64,000 nucleotides of DNA. It comes from Lautropia dentalis (lineage in GTDB: Bacteria; Pseudomonadota; Gammaproteobacteria; Burkholderiales; Burkholderiaceae_E). Below are positions 52,769-62,382 of this stretch, piece by piece (position 1 is the stretch's first letter; the number at the start of each line of letters is the position of its first letter). The notes beneath the pieces were generated by a model that was given only the letters and a program-made list of their open reading frames with translations, did no database searches and was not told the origin of the DNA. The DNA is taken from positions 1,442,078 through 1,506,077 of the forward strand of contig NZ_RRUE01000001.1 of assembly GCF_003892345.1 (NCBI RefSeq), in the 5' to 3' direction. A program made the position numbers and the translations under genes.

Positions 52769-55636
52769 TCAGGCGTGCTCGCGCGCTTCACCCTGGCCGA
52801 ACAGGTTGTCCTCGCAGCGGCCGCACAGCCCCGGATGCTCCGGATTGGCGCCCACGTCGGCACGCCAGTGCCAGCAGCGCTCGCATTTCTGGTTGGGGCT
52901 GGCCTTCGCGTCGATCTGCAGTTCGCTGTCGGGGCTGCCAGCAGCCACCTGCGCGGCCGAGGTGATCAGCACGAAGCGCAGATCGTCCCCGAGGCTGGCC
53001 AGTGCATCGTACAGCTCGCCCCCGGGGGCGGTGAGTGCCACCTCGGCCTGCAGCGATGAACCGATCTGGCCCTTCTCGCGCAGCTCCGACTCCAGATGCT
53101 GCTGCACCTGGGCCCGGGCCTTGCGGATCAGCGTCCAGCGGGCATCCAGCGCGTCGGCATCCGGCAGCTGCGGGAACACGTGGAAAAGTTCCGTCTGGAT
53201 GGTGCTGCCCGGTTCGGTGCATTTTGCCGGTGCAAACACGCGCCAGGCTTCATCGGCCGTGAACGACAGGATCGGCGCCATCAGCTTGAGCAGCGCATCG
53301 GTGATATGCCAGAGTGCCGTCTGTGCGCTGCGGCGGGCCAGGCTGCCGGGGGCCGTGGTGTAGAGACGGTCCTTCAGGATGTCCAGATAGAAAGCGCCCA
53401 GTTCCTCCGAGCAGAAGGTCTGCAGCAGGGACACCACCGGGTGAAACTCGTACTTCATGTACAGGTCGACGATGCGCTGCTGCACCTGGTCGGTCATCAC
53501 CAGCGCATAGCGGTCGATGTCGAACATCCGGTCCAGTGGCACAGCATCCTTTTCGATGTCGAAGTCCGACACGTTGGCCAGCAGGAAGCGCAGCGTGTTG
53601 CGGATGCGGCGGTACGATTCCACCACCCGCTTCAGGATCTCGTCCGATACGGAGATCTCGCCGGAATAATCGCTGCTGGCCGTCCACAGTCGCAGGATCT
53701 CGGCGCCCAGGCGGTTGGCCACCTCCTGCGGCTCCACGCCGTTGCCCAGCGACTTGCTCATCTTGCGGCCCTGGCCGTCCACCACCATGCCGTGCGTGAG
53801 CAGCGCCCGGTAGGGGGGCTCGTCGTTCATCATGCACGAGGTGAGCAGCGACGAATGGAACCAGCCACGGTGCTGGTCCGAGCCTTCCAGATACAGGTCG
53901 GCCGGGAAGCTGAGTTCCCCTGCATGCGAGCCGCGCATCACCGTCTGGTGCGTGCAGCCCGAATCGAACCACACGTCCAGCGTGTCGCGGCCCTTCTCGT
54001 ACTGGTCGGCCTCGTCGCCCAGCAGGTCGGCGGGCGTGAGCGTCTGCCAGATCTCGATGCCGTGCTTTTCGACCAGATCGGCCACTTTATCGAGCAGTTC
54101 GGGGGTGTTCGGATGCAGTTCGCCCGTTTCCCTGTGCAGGAAGAAGGCCATCGGCACACCCCACTGGCGCTGGCGCGACAGCGTCCAGTCCGGCCGGTTG
54201 GCGATCATCGCGTGCAGGCGCGCCTTGCCCCAGGCAGGGAAGAAGGCGGTCTGCTCCACGCCCTCGAGCGCGCGCTCGCGCAGCGTCCCGCCCTCGACGG
54301 GTTTCGTGTCCATGCCGGCGAACCACTGGCTGGTGGCGCGCAGGATTAGCGGCGTCTTGTGGCGCCAGCAGTGCATGTAGCTGTGCGGCAGCTTCTCGGA
54401 CAGGAAGAGCGTGCCGTTGCTGCGCATGTGCTCGACGATCTTCGGGTTGGCATCCCAGATCATCAGGCCGCCGAACAGGGGCAGCGACGACACATAGTGC
54501 CCGTTGCCCATCACCACGTTGATGATCTCGTCATCCTTCATGCCGTGGGCACGGCAGGTGAGAAAGTCTTCCACACCGTGTGCGGGGGCCGAGTGCACCA
54601 GTCCCGTGCCGGTGTCGATGGTGACGTAATCGGCCACGTAGACCGGCGAGGTACGGTCGTAGAACGGATGCGTAAAACGTACCTGGTCCAGCGCCTGGCC
54701 AGGGGCGGTGGCGATGATCTCGCCCTTCAGGCCATAGCGTTCGAGCTGGGCGGTCACGCGTTCCTTCGCGAGGATCAGCAGCGTGGGCTGGCCGTTGCGT
54801 TCGGTCCTGACCAGTGCGTATTCGATCTCGGGGTGCAGGTTCAGTGCTTGGTTGGCCGGCAGCGTCCATGGTGTGGTGGTCCAGATCACCGCGTAGCCCT
54901 GGTGGCCGGCGGGCAGTGCCTGCAGCCCGAAGGCCCTTGCCACCTTCTCCGGCTCGGCAAAGGCAAAGCCCACGTCGACGGCGGTGTCGGTCCGGTCGGC
55001 ATACTCGACCTCGGCCTCGGCCAGCGCCGAGCCGCAGTCGAAGCACCAGTTCACCGGCTTGAGCCCGCGGAACACGAAACCTGCCCGCATGATGCGTGCC
55101 AGCGAGCGGATCTCTTCCGCCTCGTTGTGCGGGTTCATCGTCAGATAGGGGTTGTCCCAGTCACCCAGCACGCCCAGCCGCATGAAGTCGGTCTTCTGCT
55201 TCTCTACCTGCTCGCCGGCATAGGCGCGGCACTTCGCCTGCACCTCGGAGGTGGGCAGGTCCTTGCCGAACTTCTTCTCGATCTGGTGCTCGATGGGCAT
55301 GCCGTGGCAGTCCCAGCCCGGCACGTAGGGGGCATCGTAGCCGGCCAGTCCGCGCGACTTGATGATGATGTCCTTCAGGATCTTGTTGATGGCGTGCCCC
55401 ATGTGGATCACGCCGTTGGCATACGGCGGGCCATCGTGCAGCACGAAGAGCGGCCGGCCCCTGGCCACGGCGCGGATGCGCCGGTAGACCCCCTCGTCCT
55501 GCCAGCGCTTGACCCAGCCCGGCTCCTGTTTGGGCAGGTTGCCGCGCATCGGGAAGGGCGTGTCGGGCAGGTTCAGGGTGTGGCGGTAGCCGGCAGCTTT
55601 GTCCTGGGTACCGGTGGAATCAGACGGTTTGGCCAT
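52769..55636 (-). CDS. ileS: Isoleucyl-tRNA synthetase
   Basis: The 955-residue class I synthetase shows the HIGH-type motif in [18 protein letters not shown], the KMSKS motif [14 protein letters not shown], the editing domain ([14 protein letters not shown]) and a C-terminal zinc site [12 protein letters not shown] with CGRC. It charges tRNA-Ile. Either ATG 55636 (MAKPSDS) or 55645 may be used. It lies between ribF and lspA as in most Proteobacteria. Confidence 0.98.
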   Translation of the reverse strand: MAKPSDSTGTQDKAAGYRHTLNLPDTPFPMRGNLPKQEPGWVKRWQDEGVYRRIRAVARGRPLFVLHDGPPYANGVIHMGHAINKILKDIIIKSRGLAGYDAPYVPGWDCHGMPIEHQIEKKFGKDLPTSEVQAKCRAYAGEQVEKQKTDFMRLGVLGDWDNPYLTMNPHNEAEEIRSLARIMRAGFVFRGLKPVNWCFDCGSALAEAEVEYADRTDTAVDVGFAFAEPEKVARAFGLQALPAGHQGYAVIWTTTPWTLPANQALNLHPEIEYALVRTERNGQPTLLILAKERVTAQLERYGLKGEIIATAPGQALDQVRFTHPFYDRTSPVYVADYVTIDTGTGLVHSAPAHGVEDFLTCRAHGMKDDEIINVVMGNGHYVSSLPLFGGLMIWDANPKIVEHMRSNGTLFLSEKLPHSYMHCWRHKTPLILRATSQWFAGMDTKPVEGGTLRERALEGVEQTAFFPAWGKARLHAMIANRPDWTLSRQRQWGVPMAFFLHRETGELHPNTPELLDKVADLVEKHGIEIWQTLTPADLLGDEADQYEKGRDTLDVWFDSGCTHQTVMRGSHAGELSFPADLYLEGSDQHRGWFHSSLLTSCMMNDEPPYRALLTHGMVVDGQGRKMSKSLGNGVEPQEVANRLGAEILRLWTASSDYSGEISVSDEILKRVVESYRRIRNTLRFLLANVSDFDIEKDAVPLDRMFDIDRYALVMTDQVQQRIVDLYMKYEFHPVVSLLQTFCSEELGAFYLDILKDRLYTTAPGSLARRSAQTALWHITDALLKLMAPILSFTADEAWRVFAPAKCTEPGSTIQTELFHVFPQLPDADALDARWTLIRKARAQVQQHLESELREKGQIGSSLQAEVALTAPGGELYDALASLGDDLRFVLITSAAQVAAGSPDSELQIDAKASPNQKCERCWHWRADVGANPEHPGLCGRCEDNLFGQGEAREHA

Positions 55637-55657
55637 CAGCGTCAACTCGTTGAGGGG

Positions 55658-56677
55658 CTAGGAGAGGATGAGGGGGCTGGGGTGTTTGCTGCCTTCGCGG
55701 GAGGCGTGCTGCAGAAAATGGCATCTGGCCTCGTCGGTATCGCGGCCGATCTGCGCCTTCAGCGCATCGAGGCTGTCGAAATGGGCCTCGTCGCGCAGCT
55801 TCTTCAGGAATTCGACCTGCACCAGGCGGCCGTAGGCATCGCCCTGCCAGTCGAGCAGGTGTACTTCCAGCAGCCACTGGCCATGGGCCTCGACGGCCGG
55901 ACGGGTACCGAAGCTGGCCACGGCGGGCAGGGGGCGCTGCGGATCGGCATCCAGCCCGCAGACCTGCACGACGAAGATGCCCGACAGCGCCGGCTGCCCG
56001 TGGGGAAAGCGCAGGTTCAGTGTGGGAAAGCCCAGCTCGGTGCCCAGTCGCCGTCCGTGGACGACCCGGCCCGACAGCGTGTAGGGGCGGCCCAGCATCT
56101 GCGCCGCCCAGCCGAAATCGGCCTGGGCCAGCGCCTCGCGGATGAGCGAGCTGGAGATGCGCACGCCGGCATCTTCGACCATCGGCATGGCCACGACCTC
56201 GATGCCGCATTCGGCGCCCACGGACTTCAGCAGGCCGAAATCGCCCTGCCGGCGCGCACCGAAGCAGAAATCGGTACCGATGCGGATGTGGCGGGCCTGC
56301 AGACGCTCCGCGAGGCAATGGCGGACGAAATCTTCCGCAGGCCAGCCGGCCACACGGGGGCCGAACGGGGCCAGATGCACCTGGTCCACCCCCAGACGGG
56401 CCAGCATGTCCAGCCGGTCACGCAGACCGGAGATGCGCAGGGGCGCCGGCCCCGCCGCCTGGCCCCGCTGCTGCTGCAGCGCATGAAAATATTCGCGCGG
56501 ATGCGGTTCGAAGGTCAGCACGGCTGCCGGCAACCCCTGCGCGCGGGCGTCGGCCACCAGCGTGCGCACCAGTGCCTGGTGACCCAGGTGGACACCGTCG
56601 AAATTGCCGATGGTCAGCGCACAGGGCTGGCCGGGGCGGGCAGGGGGCAGGGAGCGAAGGATCTTCACCGGCGGCAT
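55658..56677 (-). CDS. ribF: Bifunctional riboflavin kinase/FAD synthetase
   Basis: The 339-residue product has the N-terminal nucleotidyltransferase domain (LTIGNFDGVHLGHQALV, FEPHPREYF, ISSSLIREAL) and the C-terminal riboflavin kinase domain (GRVVHGRRLGTELGFPTLNL). It makes FMN and FAD. The ATG at 56677 (MPPVKILR) is the family-like start, and upstream in-frame codons fall in a dispersed-repeat region. It is first in the ribF-ileS-lspA-coaBC-dut series. Confidence 0.95.
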   Translation of the reverse strand: MPPVKILRSLPPARPGQPCALTIGNFDGVHLGHQALVRTLVADARAQGLPAAVLTFEPHPREYFHALQQQRGQAAGPAPLRISGLRDRLDMLARLGVDQVHLAPFGPRVAGWPAEDFVRHCLAERLQARHIRIGTDFCFGARRQGDFGLLKSVGAECGIEVVAMPMVEDAGVRISSSLIREALAQADFGWAAQMLGRPYTLSGRVVHGRRLGTELGFPTLNLRFPHGQPALSGIFVVQVCGLDADPQRPLPAVASFGTRPAVEAHGQWLLEVHLLDWQGDAYGRLVQVEFLKKLRDEAHFDSLDALKAQIGRDTDEARCHFLQHASREGSKHPSPLILS

Positions 56678-56683
56678 TATAGA

Positions 56684-56811
56684 GCGTGTCATGGACTTGT
56701 TCGCCCCCGTGAGACCCCCTTGGGGCGTGCATTCCTGGGGACGCATGGCTGTGTCGCTGGCAGTGCCTTGAAGCCATCGAGGATTTTGCGGCCCTGCCGC
56801 CTCGTCTTGCA
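56684..56811. repeat. Composite of dispersed repeats (families 2 and 3) upstream of ribF
   Basis: 56684-56707 is an inverted family 2 copy (minus strand GGGGCGAACAAGTCCATGAC). 56774-56811 is a family 3 copy, identical to 60053-60090 at 34 of 38 positions (core GCGGCCCTGCC, CCTCGTC). They lie in the 550-base divergent gap between ribF and purN, which otherwise shows no gene. Confidence 0.6.
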
Positions 56812-56948
56812 CGTCAGGAGGGGGGCATGCGGGCTGGCCCCGAGCGCACCCCCCAGGGGCGTTTCCCTTCGGGTAGCTCCTGCGTTGCGGAAAGCGCTGC
56901 CCGACCGGGGAAAATCTCCGGGAACCCGTACCCACCCCGTCAGAGAGT

Positions 56949-56976
56949 CTCTGTAAAAGTCTGCGGACGCTTCGGT
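56949..56976 (+). repeat. Dispersed repeat (family 1) copy upstream of purN
   Basis: CTCTGTAAAAGTCTGCGGAC and the following GCTTCGG match the left arm of the pilT-pilU element (CTCTGCAAAAGTCTGCGAGT, then GCTTGG). It is followed by a small hairpin, AGGGCGGTGATACTGCCCT. Confidence 0.6.
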
Positions 56977-57229
56977 CCCAGGGCGGTGATACTGCCCTGC
57001 CGGCACGGGCGAAGACTGGTGCTTTCGTGCCACACTGCTAATATTCAGGCAGGGGCGCGGAGGCTCCGCTCCCAGGGGGCAGAGGCTCTGCTCCGGGCCC
57101 TGACGACAGGAATCACCGGTCATTCCGTTCCGGTCTGCCATGTTCCCATCGCTGCGCGCCCGGCGGGATACATCGCGCCCGGCCGCCGGCGGACTTCCGG
57201 CCGACAACGCTCGCTCTCACACATACACC

Positions 57230-57982
57230 ATGGCTACAGCTGCCCAGAACACACGCATGGCCCGGCACGCGTCGGGTCCGTCCACTTTCGCACGGATCGT
57301 CATTCTCATCTCCGGCCGCGGCTCCAACATGATGGCGCTGGTCGAGGCCATCGAACGTCAGGGGTTGCCCGTGGAGGTGGCCGGCGTGGTCAGCAACCGT
57401 CCCGAGGCGCCGGGCCTGGCCTGGGCACAGGGCAAGGGCATTCCCTGTCGTACGGTCGATCACCACCAGTTTGCCGACCGCGCCGCCTTCGACGTCGCCC
57501 TGGGCGACGCCATCGACGAACTGGCGCCACCGTCCGGGCGCCCGTGGGTGGTGCTGGCCGGCTTCATGCGGGTGCTGACCGAAGGCTTCATCGCCCGCTA
57601 TCCGGACCGGATCGTCAACATCCATCCCGCATTGCTGCCGGCCCATCCGGGGTTGCACACCCATCGGCAGGCACTGCGCGCCGGCGCCCTGCTGCACGGT
57701 GCCACGGTGCATTTCGTCACGCCGGAAGTGGATGTCGGCCCGATCATCGCCCAGGCCGTGGTGCCCGTGCTGACCGGCGACACCGAAGAGAAACTGGCCG
57801 CCCGCGTGCTCGAAATGGAGCATCGCCTGTTCCCGATGGTGCTCGACTGGCTGACCGCGAACCGGGTGACGGTGTCGGCCGAGGGCCGCGCCCTGCTCGA
57901 TGGCAGCGACCACCCCAGCAGCCGCACGCTGATCCATCCGCTGCTGGCCGGCCTGTCGTCCACGGGTGGGTCGGGGTTCTGA
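57230..57982 (+). CDS. purN: Phosphoribosylglycinamide formyltransferase
   Basis: The 250-residue product has the PurN motifs VILISGRGSNMMALVEA, the folate and substrate-site segment IVNIHPALLPAHPGLHTHRQAL, and TVHFVTPEVDVGPIIAQ with the catalytic Asp. It adds the first formyl group in purine synthesis. The N-terminus has about 20 extra residues and the C-terminus about 20 compared with E. coli. ATG at 57230 or 57257 may be the start. The RsmB/NOP-type gene follows, as in other Burkholderiales. Confidence 0.95.
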   Translation: MATAAQNTRMARHASGPSTFARIVILISGRGSNMMALVEAIERQGLPVEVAGVVSNRPEAPGLAWAQGKGIPCRTVDHHQFADRAAFDVALGDAIDELAPPSGRPWVVLAGFMRVLTEGFIARYPDRIVNIHPALLPAHPGLHTHRQALRAGALLHGATVHFVTPEVDVGPIIAQAVVPVLTGDTEEKLAARVLEMEHRLFPMVLDWLTANRVTVSAEGRALLDGSDHPSSRTLIHPLLAGLSSTGGSGF

Positions 57983-58059
57983 CGCCGATATCGGGGTTAT
58001 GGCGGCGCGCGCAGTCCGGCCGGCACCTTTTGCCGGGTTGATCCCGAAGGGAAACCCCC

Positions 58060-58085
58060 TTGGGACGCGTGAGTCCATCACACGC
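58060..58085 (+). repeat. Dispersed 26-bp repeat (family 2), copy downstream of purN
   Basis: TTGGGACGCGTGAGTCCATC followed by ACACGC is the closest relative of the copy at 39098-39123. It lies 15 bases before the start of the next gene, so it could influence that gene's translation initiation. Confidence 0.6.
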
Positions 58086-58099
58086 TCCAGAGAGTGTTC

Positions 58100-59638
58100 A
58101 TGAAAGAAGAATCCGGATTGCGTGTTTCCCCACGCCTGACCGGGTGGGCGGCCGACGCCCTGCTGGCCGTGCTGCCCGACGGGGCAGCAGACAGGCCTGC
58201 CCTTTTTGCCGCGCCCGACGGCGCCTCTTTCAGCCGCAGCCTGCCCGCCTGGCACCGCAGTACCCCGGCCGACCAGCGGCTGGGTTTCTGGCTGCGGCGT
58301 CATCCATTGCTGGGGGCACGCGAGCGTCGCTGGCTGTCCGACCGCGTCTATGACGTGCTGCGCCATGGGCGCGCCTACGAGACCTTTCTGCGGCAGTATT
58401 CCATCGATCCCGGAAGCCCCGGCGGGGGGAATGCGATACGCCCTGCGCGTGCCGGACAGGGTGATGCCCCGCTGTCGTCGGTGCCGCCGGATGGTGGGCG
58501 GGAAGGTACTGCCGGCGTGCAGGCCATGCAGCGCGTGCAGGCGGTGCAAGAGGGACGACTGCTGGCCCTGATCCACCTGTCGGAGGCCATGCGCCAGCAG
58601 GCATCTGCTGCCCGGGCGCAGTCCAGCCCGCCGTGCCAGGACGTCTCCCGGCAGGACGGTGAGCAGCAATGCGGAGCCGACGCGCAGCATGGGATCCATC
58701 CGTGGCACGAGACCGATGCGCTCACCACGCTCGCCGGTGACTACACCCGCTGGCTGGCCACCCAGCCGCCGGCCGTGCGTTTCAGCCTGCCCGACTGGCT
58801 GTGGCAGCGCATCGGGGCGGCCCATGGCGAACAGGCGCCGGCACTGGCCGCACACCTGCTGTTGCCGGCCAGTACCGACATTCGCTGCAACCTGCTGAAG
58901 GGCAAGCCCGCGGCCCTGCAGAAGCTGCTGGCCGCCGCCGGCCTCGCGGCCGAACCCGTCGCAGAAGTGCCCACCGCCCTGCGCCTGTCCGGCCGCCCGG
59001 CACTGGCCCGGCTGCCGCAGTTCGGGCAGGGGTGGTTCGAGCTGCAGGATGCCGGCAGCCAGGCCATTGTCGATACCTGCGGTGTCAGGCGGGGCGCCCG
59101 GGTGATCGACTTCTGCGCGGGCGCCGGCGGCAAGACGCTGGCGCTGGCCGCGCGCATGCGCAACCAGGGGCAGATCCTCGCCTTCGATACCGAAGAGGCT
59201 CGCCTGTCGCGGCTGACCCCGCGCCTGACGCGCGCCGGGGTCGATATCGTCACCACGCTGCGCATCGATGGCTGCGACGATCCCCGGCTGGCCCGCTATC
59301 AGGGCTGGGCCGATCTGGTGCTGGTCGACGCCCCCTGCAGCGGCAGTGGCACGCTGCGCCGTCATCCGGACCTGAAATGGCGCCTGCAGCCCGACGACGT
59401 GGACCACTACCAGCAGCTGCAGCGCACCATCGTGCTGGCGGCGCTCAGGCTCCTGCGTCCCGGGGGCAGGCTGGTCTATGCCACCTGCAGCCTGCTGGCC
59501 GACGAGAATGCGCAGCAGATGCAGTGGCTGGTCGAACGGCTGGGCGCCGGCTGGCAGGCCACCGCACAGCGCGCCTGGCTGCCGGGCGAGCAGGGCGGGG
59601 ATGCCTTCTTCATGGCCGCCTGGGAAAAGCCGGGCTGA
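58100..59638 (+). CDS. RsmB/NOP-family rRNA cytosine-C5 methyltransferase
   Basis: The 512-residue product has an N-terminal NusB-like helical part (ARERRWLSDRVYDVLRHGRAYE), then the methyltransferase with the SAM motif VIDFCAGAGGKTLALAARM, the catalytic-loop motif DAPCSGSGTLRRHPDLKWR and YATCSLLADEN containing the second conserved Cys. It should make 5-methylcytosine in 16S rRNA. It lacks strict RsmB neighbours (fmt), so the target is uncertain. A disordered insert occupies about residues 108-205. The ATG at 58100 is preferred over GTG 58094. Confidence 0.9.
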   Translation: MKEESGLRVSPRLTGWAADALLAVLPDGAADRPALFAAPDGASFSRSLPAWHRSTPADQRLGFWLRRHPLLGARERRWLSDRVYDVLRHGRAYETFLRQYSIDPGSPGGGNAIRPARAGQGDAPLSSVPPDGGREGTAGVQAMQRVQAVQEGRLLALIHLSEAMRQQASAARAQSSPPCQDVSRQDGEQQCGADAQHGIHPWHETDALTTLAGDYTRWLATQPPAVRFSLPDWLWQRIGAAHGEQAPALAAHLLLPASTDIRCNLLKGKPAALQKLLAAAGLAAEPVAEVPTALRLSGRPALARLPQFGQGWFELQDAGSQAIVDTCGVRRGARVIDFCAGAGGKTLALAARMRNQGQILAFDTEEARLSRLTPRLTRAGVDIVTTLRIDGCDDPRLARYQGWADLVLVDAPCSGSGTLRRHPDLKWRLQPDDVDHYQQLQRTIVLAALRLLRPGGRLVYATCSLLADENAQQMQWLVERLGAGWQATAQRAWLPGEQGGDAFFMAAWEKPG

Positions 59639-59664
59639 TTCCCGTCCCCGGGCGATTCGGATGT

Positions 59665-59808
59665 CTCTGCAAGCGTCCTGCAGCACCTTGGCTCACACCC
59701 GGGCGAACCAGTGCGTTATCGTTTGCCGTCCATGGTCCTGCCATTGCTGGCCAGGTGCTTTGAGGTTCATCCCGATCCTGGCTCCAAAGCGCTCGCAGAC
59801 CTTTGCAG
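59665..59808. repeat. Family 1 repeats as an inverted pair
   Basis: A diverged direct copy begins at 59665 (CTCTGCAAGCGTCCTGCAGC) and a clear inverted copy ends at 59808 (minus strand CTGCAAAGGTCTGCGAGCGC, then TTTGG). The pair spans about 145 bases and also contains a second, nested inverted repeat (AGCACCTTGGC with GCCAGGTGCT). The overall layout resembles the 99-bp element at 6185-6283. Confidence 0.55.
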
Positions 59809-59912
59809 GCCGAATGCAAGACCTGCCCCCCCTTCAGACCTTCACTTCATTAACGCTTGCTTTCCTGGAAGCGTCCATGCAGGAGGCTTCCCGGTGCGTT
59901 GCCGTTTTATAA

Positions 59913-59931
59913 GTTGATGATAATCATTGGC
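59913..59931 (+). promoter_or_regulatory. Probable Fur box
   Basis: The segment contains ATGATAATCATT, matching the 19-base Fur consensus at about 15 positions and perfectly in the 12-base core. It overlaps a -10-like GATAAT and lies just downstream of an A+T-rich TTTTATAAG. The next gene on this strand, a TonB-dependent receptor, begins 286 bases away, implying a long leader if they belong together. Confidence 0.65.
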
Positions 59932-60052
59932 GTTCTTGTCTCCCCCGGCGTAGTCTGACGATGATGAGGCACCAAAGCGAGCCATTACCCTGTCAGTCCG
60001 GAGGTTCCCCGCCTTTGGGCGCGCATGACCGTGCTGGCGGTGTGTCCTGAAT

Positions 60053-60133
60053 CCATGGAGGATTCTGCGGCCCTGCCACCTCGTCCTGCAGGCCCAAAGG
60101 GCGTTTCGTGGGGACGAATCAATCCATGACACG
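60053..60133 (+). repeat. Family 3 plus family 2 repeats upstream of the TonB-dependent receptor
   Basis: 60053-60090 is a family 3 copy (34 of 38 positions shared with 56774-56811) and 60109-60133 a family 2 copy (TGGGGACGAATCAATCCATG, ACACG). The two modules are adjacent here, suggesting that families 2 and 3 are parts of one element of about 80 bases. They lie between the Fur box and the receptor gene. The rest of 59639-60216 shows no gene. Confidence 0.6.
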
Positions 60134-60216
60134 TTCCATGGGCGTACAGGACAGGGTGGCAGCGCCGACGGTGTCCCGTATCTGTCCATATTCGTCCATA
60201 TCGTGAGGAGAACACC

Positions 60217-62271
60217 ATGAATCGCCCCAGCCGCATTGCTGCCGCCATCGCCAGCCTGCTGGCGGCCAGCGCCCAGGCGCAGACCACCCTGTCCACCGTC
60301 AACGTCACCGCCAAGGGCTACGAGGCCGATGCGGCCGAAACCCCCGTGGCCACCTCCGTGGTCGGGCGTGCCCAGCTGCAGCGCCAGCAGTCGCCGAACG
60401 TGGGTGACGCACTGCGTCACGAACCCGGCATGGCCGTGGCCTCCGACAGCGCCCAGGGCCAGAATCCGGTCATCCGCGGGTTGGGCAAGGAGCGGATGGT
60501 GCTGCTGGTCGATGGCATGCGCTTCAATTCGGCGCAGCCGGTGGGGGCCATTGCCTCGTTCATCTCGATGGGGCTGGCCGAGCGGGTGGAAGTGGTCAAG
60601 GGGCCGGCCTCGGTGCTTTACGGAACCGGCGCGCTGGGTGGCGCCATCAACGTGCAGATGCCGCAGGCGAAATTCGAACCGGGGCTGGGGCTGCGTGCCC
60701 AGGCCGGCTTCGACTCGGCCAGCCGCGGCCTTCGTGGTGCCGCGGTGGGCAACTTCAGCGAGGGCGATCATGCGCTGATGCTGGGGCTGTCGGCCTCGAA
60801 GGACCGGGATTACAAGGCACCCGGCGGCAAGGTGGCGCATACCGGCTACGATTCCCGCGCCTTCATCGGCCAGTACCGCTACCGGCTGGACGGACAGCAG
60901 CAGCTGCGCGTGTCGGCCCAGCACGAGCGCGAGGACGATGTCTGGTACCCGGGCAGCGTTCGCCGCCACCCACTGGCCAACGTGGTGGGTAACACGCTGA
61001 CCCACTCGCCACGGCAGGAGCGCACGCTCTACGAAGTGGGCTACAGCCGCAGGGGCGCCGTGGCTGGCGAAATCAATGTCGATGCCCGCGTCTACCGGCA
61101 GGAGATGCACCGCACCATCTACGTGCAGTCCAGTCTGCTGGGGCGCGACATCGTCAGCAACGACGTGACCTTTGCCACCACCGGCGTGGATGCCCGGGCC
61201 GACTGGCTGGTGCATCCCGAACACCTGCTGTCGGCGGGGGTCAACGTCTGGCGCATGACGGCCAGCCCGGACAGCCGCTCGGCCCGTCCGCCGCAGTTCA
61301 CCCAGTGGGTGCCCAACCTGCCGTTCACCGATGGCAAGGTGCAGGCGGCCGGCATCTACGTGCAGGATGACATGCACTTCGGTCCGTTCAACGTGCTGGC
61401 CGGCCTGCGGCACGACCGCGTCAAGGGCAGTGCCAGCAGCATCAACAACCGCACCGTCACCACCGGCCTGAACCGTACCGATGGTGCCACCTCCGGCAGT
61501 CTCGGCGTGATCTACGAGGCCGACCCGCTGCTGCGCCCCTACGTGAACGTCTCGCGTGCCTTCCGGGCGGCCGACATGCGCGAGCGCTACCAGTCCGGCG
61601 CCCGCACCAACGGGTACTACTATGCCGGCAGTCCGCAGATCAAACCCGAATACGCCACCCAGATCGAGCTGGGCCTGAAGGGCGAGAACGAGAACCTCGG
61701 CTATCAGGTCTCGGTCTACCGCAACCGCATCACCGACTACATCACCGGCACGCAGCTGACCGGTCAGCAGGCCGTTGCCGCCTGCGGCCAGGCCCAGTCC
61801 CAGTACTGCATGAAGACGGTGAACCTCGGCCACGCCACCATCACCGGCTTCGAGGCGGGTGCGCGCTGGCAGGCATTGCCCGGCCAGTGGCTGCAGGCCG
61901 CGTTCACCCACCTGCACGGCACCAATGGCGACTATCACGAGCCGCTCTTCCAGATGCCGGCCGACCGGCTTTCACTGGGCTGGGAAGGAAAACTGGTGGC
62001 TGGCTGGAGCGCCGATGCCGACCTGAGCCTGGTACGCAAGCAGAAACGCGTGGCCACCCGCTTTGCCCGGGGCCTCGAAGACCCCACCGCCGGTTATGGC
62101 GTGCTGAATGTGGGTGCCACCTGGCAGTTTGCAGCGCAGCAGAGCCTGCGCTTCATGGTGAAGAACGTGGGCGACAAGCGCTATCACGACCACCTGACCG
62201 AGGGGCTGGCCGGCATGGAGCCCCCCGCACCGGGCCGCGCCCTGCTGGTGTCGTGGGAGGGACGGTTCTGA
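60217..62271 (+). CDS. TonB-dependent outer-membrane receptor
   Basis: The 684-residue product has a signal peptide (cleavage near AQA-QT), a TonB-box-like LSTVNVTA, a plug domain with VIRGLGKERMVLLVDGMR and VEVVKGPASVLYGTGALGGAI, and a 22-strand-type barrel ending in VSWEGRF with a terminal aromatic. A segment FRAADMRERYQSG followed by GSPQIKPEYATQIELGLKG resembles the FRAP/NPNL region of heme receptors, but this is not decisive. A Fur box upstream suggests an iron-related substrate (heme or siderophore). Copper receptors are an alternative. GAGGAG precedes the ATG. Confidence 0.93.
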   Translation: MNRPSRIAAAIASLLAASAQAQTTLSTVNVTAKGYEADAAETPVATSVVGRAQLQRQQSPNVGDALRHEPGMAVASDSAQGQNPVIRGLGKERMVLLVDGMRFNSAQPVGAIASFISMGLAERVEVVKGPASVLYGTGALGGAINVQMPQAKFEPGLGLRAQAGFDSASRGLRGAAVGNFSEGDHALMLGLSASKDRDYKAPGGKVAHTGYDSRAFIGQYRYRLDGQQQLRVSAQHEREDDVWYPGSVRRHPLANVVGNTLTHSPRQERTLYEVGYSRRGAVAGEINVDARVYRQEMHRTIYVQSSLLGRDIVSNDVTFATTGVDARADWLVHPEHLLSAGVNVWRMTASPDSRSARPPQFTQWVPNLPFTDGKVQAAGIYVQDDMHFGPFNVLAGLRHDRVKGSASSINNRTVTTGLNRTDGATSGSLGVIYEADPLLRPYVNVSRAFRAADMRERYQSGARTNGYYYAGSPQIKPEYATQIELGLKGENENLGYQVSVYRNRITDYITGTQLTGQQAVAACGQAQSQYCMKTVNLGHATITGFEAGARWQALPGQWLQAAFTHLHGTNGDYHEPLFQMPADRLSLGWEGKLVAGWSADADLSLVRKQKRVATRFARGLEDPTAGYGVLNVGATWQFAAQQSLRFMVKNVGDKRYHDHLTEGLAGMEPPAPGRALLVSWEGRF

Positions 62272-62273
62272 TA

Positions 62274-62328
62274 TAAAAAAACCGGCCACCCAGCAGCGCT
62301 TCCGTGGGAAGCGCCCTGAATGGCCGGT
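62274..62328 (-). terminator. Intrinsic terminator of the rpmB-rpmG transcript
   Basis: On the minus strand ACCGGCCA and TGGCCGGT form an outer stem enclosing a second stem, GCGCTTCC/GGAAGCGC. Seven T residues follow. It lies about 55 bases after the rpmG stop. It also sits directly after the convergent receptor gene, where it may act in reverse only weakly. Confidence 0.85.
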
Positions 62329-62382
62329 CTGGCAATCTCGCTGCAGGGTGTCATGCCGCTGGCATGCCAGCCCCGGGCGGGA

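Noticed and set aside
54359-59686. Antisense frames of 865 and 857 codons over ileS/ribF and purN/rsmB-like
   Set aside because: Each covers two real genes, including intergenic repeats, and shows no protein family features.
62272-62330. Terminator for the TonB-dependent receptor on the plus strand
   Set aside because: The T run follows the stem only on the minus strand. On the plus strand the stem is preceded by A residues and followed by mixed bases.
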